Source of the DNA: Acanthaster planci
Taxonomy: Eukaryota; Echinodermata; Asteroidea; Valvatida; Acanthasteridae
NCBI RefSeq assembly: GCF_001949145.1
Contig: NW_019091399.1
Coordinates: forward strand, 1,043,049-1,107,048
Reading direction: 5' to 3'
Length of the DNA stretch: 64,000 nt
Position numbers and translations under genes: made by a program. Numbering within the stretch: position 1 is the first letter of the stretch; the number at the start of each line of letters is the position of its first letter. Shown here piece after piece: positions 13,001 to 25,000 of this stretch. The notes below the pieces were generated by a model, which did no database searches, was not told the origin of the DNA, and worked only from the letters and a program-made list of their open reading frames with translations.

Positions 13001-16000
13001 ACCAGGTAGGTAGCGGGCACTCAGGCCCTTGGCATGCCACACTTTGTATATCTCACTAGGCGTGTCAAATTTCAGGCCCTACCAATTAAATGTAGGGGTG
13101 ACATCATACCTAGAAATTTACCAGTCTATTTGTTCCACGCATTTTGCTGTTCTTGTGTCTGTTCATGTACAGGACATGTCTGTCTTCCATGCATGATGTG
13201 CGTTGGAAGCCTTGATGCACCAACAAGTGGAAGGAGATCATTTCAGAAAAGGGAATGATACCAATTTAATTTGCATCATTTTCTCTTTTACACGAGTGCT
13301 GACGCGGAAAATGAATTTAGCTTGTTTTCTTGTCCATAGTGGCCAGAAGTAATGTGGCCACCAGGACTAGAATGCCTTTTGCAGCTCTGAACCTCCTTAT
13401 GATTAACAAATGAGGTTCCACATTGTTTTTAGAATTGATATACAGGTGAGATACCAGAATATGCACATGAGCCCAGTTCATACCAACCATAGCTCCTCTT
13501 CAGAAAGTTACCAAACAGATTGTGAAATACCAAATAGAACGCACTGACAAAAGTGCAGTCATGCAGTCATTGAACACAACTTTCAGTTTAGTATTTGGGC
13601 ATTTTTTGTCACACAGAGTCTAAAAAAGTGTGATATAATTGTATTTGCAAGTAATGAGGAAATTACAGGTATCTCTCTCAGAATGTGCATCTATCCCTGC
13701 AGAAGTGCCCTCGCTGTTTGAATGATGCTATTTACCACAGTAGAGTTACTATTGAAAAGGCACTGACAGGACACAGGTCATAGCTTAAGGAGCACCACTC
13801 AGTAAAACTACTGTAGCATTTTTTGTCTTCCTTGTTAAAGTCCGCCACAAATGTAGCACACATTGCAGAATCAGACTTGCCACGGCAGCCTGTGTAAAAA
13901 GGAATTTGAAGTATTTTTTGTGTTCGTGGAAATTAACCACAACAAATGTAATGCCATGATTTGTTTACAGTGCATCAAGGTGAAAACAGAAAAATGAGGG
14001 GGCCACATAAACAGAATGTGTAGAGTGCGTGACATTGCATTGGGGAATGGGGTGGGGTGATGCCACACTGCTTTTCAATACCAGGGTGGGAAAGCAAAAT
14101 TTGGAGGCAAAACACCGGCTCATTTGTTCCAACACTTTAAACACAGGCTCCTTTGTTCCAACACTTTAAATGCAGAGTGACAGGAACACTAAAGGATTAT
14201 GGGAAAAGTACATGTACATGTAGGTGGTATCTAAGTGTGTGGGAAACTGACCAAGTCTGGATTCTCCCAGTGAGAGCAGTTTCAACTACAAGAAACCTCA
14301 TCAGATGTAAGTGCACTGTTAATGTTGTATAATAAACTGTCAGGCCACAGTGCAAAAACTATTTGATAGAGTGACTCAATCCATCTTAATCTCTATGGCC
14401 AGCCCACCTTGTAGTTTGGCTATCCCCCCCCCCAATCAGTGACAGATGCAACCAAGCACACCCAGAAAAGTCCAGTAGCCATGATTGCGGTCTCATGTGT
14501 CCTCTCAGTGGGGGTTTGGATAGAGCTGCCGGCTGATGCCTAGATTTGTTGAAAGGGATGCTGGGGTTTGTGGGAGTGATCCAGCTCTTGCCTAACACTA
14601 ATGCCTTCACATCTCCCCACTCCCTCCCCCCTACATAGTTGCCTGCTAGCTAGCCGAATCAAAATCTAACCACAAAACCATCATCATTGGTTTCTTGTAA
14701 GACTAAGAGGAAAGTTTTCTGGAAGTCTAGGTGGGAGAGTGCATACTGTCATACAGGGTGTTGCCCTCAATCTTAAGTTGAATCACTGAAGATTAGTAGA
14801 AAGTTTTCCAGATCATTCCACAGCCATGAGGCAAAAAGGACCAGTTGAAATGCCTGCTTGTGCACAAGTGTTTTCCTGCTGTGAGCATTTATTTCACAAA
14901 TAGGAAAATAAAAGAAGAAATAATTGCATGAATTAGTAAAAACGGGCATTGGCAAAGTTGAGGGTATGGTATATGAAAATACAAAACATGCTGACAGACA
15001 TGTCTCTGAAGAAAGAAAGGGAAGATCTACTTGATACCATTCCAAAGCCTTGGCAATCCTGAACATTTGTGGATTCTATTTGAGCTATAGTTGCCTTCTT
15101 CAATTTTTACGTAACTGGAATGTTTCGTAATGTAGTCATCTCAAAAGTGCCTTTCCCCAAATAGTTTGAGACCTGTGACAGATGGTGCAGTTTGTGTATG
15201 ATTAACAGTACAAGTATATCCTGTGTAGTGCTGGCCACTTTAGACTCTTAGGTAATGCGGGTAGCAACTTTGAGTGTGGTACCAACAAAAAAAAATGCAT
15301 GTATCTTTTTGTTGCTGATCCTTGCTGATCCTTGCTGATCTTTGCAGATCCGTGATGATCTTTGATTCATGCCGATGTTTACAGCTTTTCCCCGGATGAG
15401 TTCATTATCTAACGTTGAATAACATTCCCCAAAATAACCTACCTTTGACAAACGTGTTGGGGACTCCCTTTTCTTTCACATGAAAATTAATTGATTAATT
15501 AATTGATCAATGTGTGTGCTTTACTGATTAAACCCAAAACGTCATTGCTGGCATTCAGAGAAAACTTTGGCAGCCCACAAATGTGTCATCACCTTTTGAT
15601 GTTGTTGACCTCTTGTGGAAACTTGTCACCTCTTGGCAGACACAGTCATGGAGTTTAATACTGAAGGGATAAATGTTCTCAGGCCTTTTGTGACTCCTGA
15701 CTTTGTAAGCCTGCCTTTCTAGGGCTGCCACTCTGTATAGAAAATTCTGAGAAAGGTTCCCCAGATGAGGATCCTTGTCATTGTCTCTGGTTTGCAGGTG
15801 TGTGGGAAACCACCCAAACCCACCCCCCCAGCCCCACCAACCTGCACTCATTAACAAGAACCACATGTCATAGATCAGATCGGAACAAGCCAACAAGCTG
15901 TGAATTATATGCTGGCAAGAGTTCACTTTTTCAAGTTTGACAGAAGTTCATACCATACTCTGTTTTTGGTGTGCTTTGAATAAACGTTTGTGGTAAGAGT

Positions 16001-19000
16001 TTCAATCTTGAATCTAGTGCAGGCTACAAGAGTTGGCAGTAAATCTTTGTTTTGAGGGGTAAAGGCTCAGTTTCAGCATTTCAATAAGCAATAACTCCTT
16101 AAAGGGAGTGTACACCTTTGGCAAAATCCCCCAAGTTGGACTACTGTATAATCCTGAAATATCTTACTTGAAAGAAAGTACATGTACATAACAGCCTCAA
16201 TCAGTCTGCCAAATATTTCCGCCCAGTAGTTGTTGACAAAACAGACATTTTGTTATTTTTTCAACGATTGTCAGCTGACCATTGTATAAAGAATTCATTT
16301 CACTTTGCGCATCACAATCTGTAACAGGCACCAATTTTCTTGTGTGTAGTGTTTGTAGATGTTGTGGGAGTCTATTAATGAGCAGCTCCTAAAAGGAGCT
16401 ATACCGACAGAAATTCACCAAAAGCATTGTAAACTGAAATTATAGGAACCTTAGTGTAAGGTGTAAAGTAGGAAATAAATTAAATAAATTAAATTAAATA
16501 AATTACTCTTACCATTGAAAATTGAAAAACACAGTACAAAGTCTTGTAAAGGTTGGAACTTGCTCATTTTTTTGTCAAAGTCTGAGTTGCGTACCTGTTT
16601 CCAAGGGCCGCTTGGATTATTGCTAGTTACAGGGTTTGCCAAAATTTGTGCTCAGCCCTGCTACAACACAGATTATTGAGTCTTCCAGTGTATGTGTCAT
16701 AGCAGTTTTGCACAAGCAAGACTTAAAATGCCCCCCTTTCTAGTATAATGTAACTTCATGTACAGTACATGTACTAGTCATAGCAGTGTGTCATGTACCA
16801 CTTAATGTGCTTAGAGTCTTGCTTGTGCAAAACTGCTGTGACACATACGCTGGGAGACTCACTGTCAACAAATCTGTGTTGTAGCAGGGCTGAACACGAA
16901 TTTAGGCAAACCTTTTCACTGGCAATAATATGCTGATGACACAACCATTGTTGGACTTATTAAAGGTAATGATGAGTATAATTATCGCAATCAATTTCAG
17001 CATTTAACCCAGTGGTGCTCCGACAATAATTTGAAATTTACAAATCTAGAGTGGAGAATAGGACCAGCAGTATTATTAATGATGAATTTCACCCAGCTAA
17101 TGAGTTATTTGAGTAGTTACGATCAGGGAAACGTTACAGAGTAATTAAGTGTAATACCGAATGGTTCAGAAGAAGCTTTTACCCAACTGCAGTCAGGGGA
17201 CTGAATGAAACCAAGTAATTTGTTGCTTTGTTAGTTTTGAGTGCTATTGAAATTAATTCTTTTTATTGCTTCATTATTGTATTGTTATAAATATGTATTT
17301 CTTAACTTTTAGTACTTTTAATGCACGAGAGCCGAAGCAATTTCTATTGTATACGTATGTATATAAACAGCAATCAATCAATAAGGGAAGGAGAGAGGTG
17401 TGAATATTGTTTTGACATCCGACTCGTGTTGGTGTAATTGGTTTAATTTTCATCACAAAAGTCTATTTTGTTGTTTTTTCTCCTATTAGAACCATTCGGA
17501 TGGCAAGCATCTCTACAGGTGAATGTGTCCTCAAGCTATCTGACTACTTAGATGCAGTGACTTCGCTTGATGTAAGTTGGGTCATTACTTATTTGCGTTT
17601 TTCATTCAATATTTCAGTGGTTTGACAGTGTTCTTGAGCTTTGGCTAGTGTTCCTTCCTTCTGGTTTGTTTTCGTGGCCCAGACACTTTCATTTTCTCCA
17701 AAAGGTTTTGCATCAGAAGATACTGCCACTTGTGTTAAGTCCAAATTACCGTATTGCCCATTGATTTGTGTAATACGATTTTGATGCTTGAGTTCGGTTT
17801 AAAAAGGCACTGAATGAATAAGGTAGGCTTACCAGTACATATTTTTCCAATGAATAAACTCACTACCATTGGACACTTTCTTACTAATGCTGTGGCAGGG
17901 TTTTGAAAGCAATTAATAGCTCGCAGCAAGCATTTTGTTTTTGTGTCCAACAGTAACAACATCCCACATACTTGTACATGATGGCCTTTTTATTTGCCCA
18001 AAAGTAGTAAAGGGAAAAAAAAGACATTTGTAATCTGACCAAAAGAAAGTGTGACCTTAATACCATTTTGAATGTACAGCCTGCACTGTGTGTTTGCAAG
18101 TGTTGATTTCTAGTGATTCAGCTTTCTGTATATTCTAATTGTGCATTATACATTGTGAGATAAATGAAGTGCAACATTTTCTCAGGTTCAGGGAGAACTG
18201 ATCGTTGGGGGCACCCTGAGTGGGAAACTGTTCTTCTGGGACAAGTTGTCAGGCAAAGCCGTGGCAGGAGTACAGCCCCACGACAGCAGCATCTCCAAGA
18301 TAGTCTTCCTGCCCCGGGGGCGTGGTGGAGCCCATTTCATCACCGCTGCGGGGTATGTCCTTGACAACCATCCCATCCTCTTGATTGTCCAATGCTGTAA
18401 ATCTTCAAACTGGTCTTGTACCTTAATGCATGGAGAGAATATACCTTACAGACATGCGTAAATGTATGTTATACAATGTGCTACCGACATGTACTTTCTT
18501 TATACTTCTTATTAATGTTATTAAAGTTTGAAATCTTGAGGTTTCACAATAAAAGGCCCTTTCACACTGCAGAGCCAATCCCCAAAATTAAATCCCCAGG
18601 AAATGTGTAAATTGAGGGCGCCCATCCAGAAGTTCCCGAATGAATAATGGGCAGAAGTCCAATCCCACAGTGCCATGCACGCACATGCACAAGCTGCTGT
18701 TGTTTACGTCGCGCAATTCCCGGGGAATTCGGCCAGTGTGAAAGCCCCCTGAAAGACGTGAGACTTGATTTGGACTTGCACATTATGACTTGTTACCAAT
18801 GCAAGTCAGAAAACTACTCAACCCATTAACGTTTTTAATAGCCTATCTGGCCTATCAACTGAAGTCTTGAGTTCTTAAAATGATCTGCATAAGATTTCGT
18901 TCAGCTCGCAACTTCAACTTCAGTCTTGTCTTCCCAAGACCATGTCTGAATCACTTGGCTGTGGCTCGAAATCCACACATCACGCGACTTGACTTGTACG

Positions 19001-22000
19001 TACAGGTAGACAAACAATCTTGTGACTTGCTTGTGATTGGACCAAATTGACTTGTGACTTGACTTTTACTTACATATCGACAAAGTCTTGTGACCTGCTT
19101 GTGATTGGACCAAATTGACTTGTGAGTTGACTTGGACTTGCAGATTTGATGTGCTACCACCTCTGATACATGTACAAACTGGTTATCCGGAGAAATGAAA
19201 ACTCTATCTTAATGTTTCCTTTACTAAAAAACCCTGTTGCACAAAGCAACTACCACTTGGCAATGTTTACAAACAGATGGTGACTTTATCCCATGATGTA
19301 TTGCTGCTAAAGCAGGAATTTCACTCTGTGGTAAACATGGCTGAAATTTAACTGAGCTGAAGTCAATATTTCTTGAAAGTTTCAATAAAAACAAATTACG
19401 ATTTTAAAGCAAAAAGCTGAAATAGCGCAAGACACCAGTCCCTACTCCTTCTGAAATTTGCCTTGTTTGGGCCTTTGATTGAACCCAAAACAACGTTATC
19501 TGTCTGCAAACTGTCCACTGGATGTGTAATGATAGTGGAGGGAAACACCGCATCTGGAACTAGAAAAATTGATTAACTCTGATAGTTTTGTGGAGAGCTT
19601 TAAGCCAATTAGTAATGTTTTGATACGTAGTTATATGGGATGAGGAGAACTACAGATTGCTAATCCTGAAGTTGTCAAGAATGATAAATCACACAGACCT
19701 TGATAGAAATCAAATTAAACTTTGTTTGGAAGTTTCCAAGTCCAAAATGAGGCAGCAGGATGTTCTCCGACAGGGAGTCCCGGCAGGGAATGAAAAATGA
19801 AGTCAGATGTTTCTAGGGGGAGGAATATGAGTCAGTTTGAAGTCCAAAGAGGAAGAAGATAACCCTCTAAATAATGATTGACAGGAGGAAAAGTGAACTG
19901 TGGGGAATTTGATTTGCTTTTTTTATTTTTGTTGTTTTGTTCTGTTTTCTCTTTGCTGGTTCTGTTTTTGGTGAGGGGAAGAGGTTGCCATTTTTTTGAG
20001 TGCTTTAGTCAAAGTTTGATGTTCCACAAACTGATCTGTGTCCTGTCTCACAGTTTTGTCCAAGGTACTCTAATCACCACTCTTGAAAGTTGTCTTTGAC
20101 TGGACAGTGAAAACTTTTTAGTTGTGGGGCTGATCGGTTTTGGAACTGCAAGTTTTGTAAGATCTGAGGATTTGAATCCTGAATAAGTATCTTGAGGAAA
20201 TTTGGCAACAGTACTGTGTAGAGATTCTCTTTCTGAGTGGTGAGGATCGGAACTTTGAAGAATGAGTTGACATTTGGAATGCTCTGATTATATTGATTAT
20301 TAGAATTTTTGGTAGTGGTCTCAAAATAGAGAATCTTTTTACCCGCAGATTAGCTATAGGATATGTATCACATTTCCTATTTGCTGTGGACAGCCAACAT
20401 AAGAGATTCTGTATTTAGATAATTTAATGGGCTGTCATCAGTAGTAACAACCCTACCCCCAAATGGGCTGCCTCATTTTCCATCTCTCTCTCTCTCTTCA
20501 TCTTTCTTAGTCAGGCCTGCCCTGAAAATCCCCACCCAGTCATTCATGCATGAACACCAAGGCTTAGGCTGATGGTGACTTTTCCTGATTTGAAGGAAGC
20601 GCATATTTCCCACATCATTTTCATCATGCTGTTGTGACATAACCCACTTGAAAGAGGTTTCCTCCCTCCCTGCATCCTAAGATATTAATTGGAGGGGGAG
20701 GGGAAGTACATACACTCTCGTGACCTTTGCCCCTCATGCACCCACTGCTGTCCTTTCGGAAAGAAAATCCAGAATTTAAGAAGGAAGTGCACCTGAGGAA
20801 TTGAATCATCTGGTAAAGAAAGTTAGGTCATACATTCTGGATTGGGTAGTGGTTACTTTAAGTTACACAGCAGGGCTTGATAATGAATCTGCTTTTTATC
20901 ATTAATTATCCCTGCTAAACCTTCGTTTCCTGTGGTTAAGTGGTTAAGCTCTAGATAGGCCTAGTACCCCTGAAAGAGGTTGGACTTCATTCAGCAAGTC
21001 ATCAGAAACTTCTTGTTTTAATCACTTCAATGTGGTAGTACATGTATGGCCAAGGACAGTTGTGCCGACAATTTGTGAACTCATGTTCCTCCCACCGAAA
21101 AAAGAGCCCCTTATTCCATGGGCCATGTTTGCATGTGATATTATGGGGGTGAATGACTTGCTAGTACCGGTAACTCTCGTCATTTGTCTTGGTCTTCTGG
21201 GAAGCGCACTAATCATTGGCCGGAGGATTGGTAAATTAGTTTCACGCATGTGTCCATGCTGGCTTTTGCAATTTGCGACTGTTGTGGTTTGTTGGCATGT
21301 TGGGATGAGAAATGGCGCTGGTGAGACTGCAGCTTCCTTCTGTTGCCTTTGCTTTCCCAACTTTCGCAACTCTGCTTTGCGAGGAGAAAAAAATTCGCCC
21401 ATGTTAGTATTTGATTTCAAATCAGGGCATGCATGTAAATTAGATACCCCTTTAGGGAGGTAAAAATATGGAAATTTGATTTGTAAAGTTTTCATACACA
21501 TGTACATGTACATATACCGGGACTGGTGCTTGAGATGCATATCAAATCTACCGGTACTGTCCCTGCTTGCCATACTCATGAACTTTCCTAAAAACCATCT
21601 CAGCTCCTGGGGTGATATTTTTTGAGAGCTGCCATTTTGAACACAGATGCCAAATCAAATGCAGCAGCTGTCTCTGCCCTCTCAGAGACCCATTTATAGT
21701 CCTGGTTGGAGAGATGATCGAGAATGGTTTTTTGTGTGTGTGTTATGGGTCTGCACTAGAGTTGATACATACTCATGTACCTTTACAGTATACCCCCTCA
21801 TTCTTCACAAGTTGATACAGATTGGTGAATGCAGTTTCATGTGAGAATTGGGCACGTACAGTGTGCGTGAGGTATTTATGCAAGCCAGGGCTTAGAGGTG
21901 GGCAACATTGCCAGAGTTCATCAGAATATCAGCTTGCTATTAATGCTCGCATTTTAGGCTCTACATGTTTTCCTGAATAGCCACATGGCCAAGCTAATAG

Positions 22001-25000
22001 TCCACCGGCTGCAGACTGGTTACTACTCAGAATCGCACAGTTTAATAATAACAGCACAGATTGGGTTTCAGTGCAGGAATTCTTCACCTGAAGCCCCAAG
22101 AGCAACAGGTGCCATCACACTTTTAACCAGTTCAGTTCCAATCAGTTGGCTTTTCTTTTTTTTTTACTGGTGCCTTGAGACTGTTGTCAGGAGTCTGCCT
22201 GATATGTTGCTGAGTATTTACAGTGCGCAAAATCAGGCACAAAAAGTGGTCCCACAAAATGTACCAGCACAATCAATCTTGTGCCAAATTGATCAGACAT
22301 AAGTCACATCTGAAGTTGGCAGTATCCAGAGCAAGGTCTACATGTAGGTCTGCAGCCATTGAAAAAACACGCGGAAGTGCTGACAATAGAAGCTCATGAA
22401 GTCCATTTCAGATATGGCCATATATATGTATACCGCTGTGTGTACCAATGTCACAAAAGAAGGCATGTTATTTTAATATAAGCACAAAAACAGGATGAAA
22501 AAAACCCCAGAATTTCTCTTTTGGGACTTCTACGATATACCTTTATATTTCCTTGGGACAGTTTGTCTGACCACATCTGCTTTTGGTCAGACAAATACCA
22601 AAAAGTGGTGAGAGTATGTCCAGTATGCTGTGCATAGTTCCTGCATTAGCCGATATCATCAAATAAGATTCAAGAAAAGACCGGCCTTGAAATGTGAGAC
22701 TGTGACATCACAGGCAATACAGGGGTGAACTGCTGCAATTCCTGCAAAAACTTCAAACTGGAAAGTCAATTCAATTGGATGTCCATAAATTCTGATTTAA
22801 AATGGCCCCTCATTGTTTTGCTTTGAGATTTATATACAGGCCTGGGCCTTTGGATGAAGGGACAGTTTGTGCCAATGGGAATGCTGCTTAAACCTCTGTG
22901 AAAATCTCTCCACTGAGTTCATGCCTATTTGGTAGGAAGTGACCCATTGGGAAGTTGAATTGATTTCTTGTTTTTCTCTCCAGTTAGCTCTCAAATGACA
23001 GCTGATAGCAAACATGTACCATTTGTTCCTGCTGTGTGCATGGGCAAGTCTGTATTCCAGAAGACCCAAACAAGAAAGAAATCCCAAGAATGTGCCTTAT
23101 CAACAAGAGGTACCATGGCATAGACCTATCTAATGAAAAAAAATTGTCAAGGTGAGTTGGGAATAGCAAGTCACTCTGACTAACCCATCACCCAAAATGG
23201 CTGGCCATAAAGGAAGGTGACATCCATGACAGAATGCAGACACCTTCAGACTTGTACAGGAAGCAAGCATTCCCCCCTGGTGTCTTGTGACAAAGGAGCC
23301 TGCTCACAACACCTTCCCCCCTGAGTATCTTGTTCTTTCCTTTTTACCTGTGCCAGTTTCCTGTGGCTCAGGGTTCTGGAAGCATACAGTACAGCCAGGG
23401 GATGAAACAAAACAAGACAGTCAATCCATTCAACTATGAGACGAGGCTGGAATGAGTGCCTCATATTGGAAAGGTGTTGTGCCTTTGAGAATGGCACTTG
23501 GAGTTCACCTACTTGGAAGCTCAGTCACAGCATGGGGGGGAATACATGTTGAAAAATGTAACAATTCTTGAGCATCTGTTGTCATTCCGTGAAGGAGTTC
23601 CACTCATCAACTGAACCTGTCCGTAGGGTAATTTTTGTAAGGTTGCTTTGGCATGGGAGAAACCTTCATGTTACGCACTGGTTGTCAGATGTGGAATGTC
23701 AGTGCAGAATGTACCACCACACCATGTGAGCAGGAGATTTGGCAAAGTTTTTTAACATGTACCCACCACAATTCATATCATTGATCAGCGTTTTTTTCCA
23801 ACCAAATATGCATGCATGTGGATTCCATAAAGGTTATTATTGTGGAACCCAACTTGCTCCGATTTTGAATAATACTCTGACTTACCATTATTGCTTGGTA
23901 TGCCATGAAAAATCCACATTTTGTTTGATATTTTACTTGGTGTTTCGATAACTTGAATGTGATTTTCAGGGACTGGAAGGAGAAAAAACTGGTCAATGAT
24001 TTTGACCATGTGCCCATTGATGAGATGGCACAGCCTGACACGTACCTAATTGCATATTTACATGTAGATGCTTGGGCAAAGAGCCTGGACTAAACATGGC
24101 CGCAGGCATAAGCTGTTTGCTCTCAAACTCTGACTTGAAACAGGGAAAAACGGAGGAAAGGACCATGCTAGATTGAGACAGTGCAGATAAAAACCGGTGC
24201 ACATAATGAACAAATTTATAGTCCTTTTATACCAGCCAGGCAGAATAATCGCATCAGGGTTATGGAACGGGTATGGCTCCTTCGTCTGCAATTTGCCTGA
24301 TAATTAGTCCTGTCACATGCCTAGGACACTGTCCTGAAGCTGATTAATTCTTTGGCTGTTTGTCTGGTCGAAGTGTTTTGGGGATTTTGCATTTCAGGGT
24401 GACAATTTTTTTGACATTTTTTTCCCACTTTAAACCAAAAATTAATCCCTGCAGTTCAACAAACTGATAAAGCTTATCACACAGTGGATCGGATTCCTTC
24501 AAATGTCTAAAGTCTACATGAGATTAGTTTTACACTGATGCTATATCTTTGAAACAGACCTCTACTCCTGCAAATGATATGAAAAAAGCCAATAATGTTA
24601 TTGTTATGAAAAAAGCCAATAATGGTACACTCCTTGTTAACGTGTCTTATTGAAGGGCTTTTCCCCAGTGTGGCCCATAATCAGGGTGATGGCATGATGT
24701 CACTCATGACAGTACAAGGGTTTTCTGCACAAGTATGTGAACTCAAATGTACATGTAGCTTGTTTGAAGGATCTGTACATACATGTACATGTACCTCTTG
24801 CTTGTTGACAGACTTGTGCAGTAATCACCACAAAATGACCTTAGCAAAAACCTACCCATTCTGAAGTATAGTGTGTATGTAGTTGCAGCATCAAAGCTGC
24901 AGTCCAAGAAGGAAGATATGCCAAAAGATCTTACATTAGCATTCCCACCACAAAATCCCTAAGTCAGAAACCCTGTGCAATACAGAAATTGAAAAGGAAG

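Larger units (their letters stand above)
9643..17489 (+). other. Intron J, 7.8 kb, with element remnants
   Basis: Long intron. Between 9643 and 14100 I see no gene, only AT-rich unique-looking sequence and an ACATGTAAATGTACATGTA cluster near 11418. Further right are the tandem repeats at 14117, 15311 and 16474, the dispersed repeat at 16101, the inverted repeat at 16633 and the LINE remnant at 16915. The acceptor is TCTCCTATTAG. Confidence 0.85.

Noticed and set aside
15555-15926. 123-codon minus-strand frame in intron J
   Set aside because: Low-complexity WGWGGGFGW segment derived from a C-rich run; no domain or splice support.
21022-21579. Overlapping open frames of 143 (+) and 185 (-) codons
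   Set aside because: They mirror each other, show no domain, and the plus frame lacks an ATG at its listed start. A hydrophobic stretch LLVPVTLVICLGLLG is not enough support.
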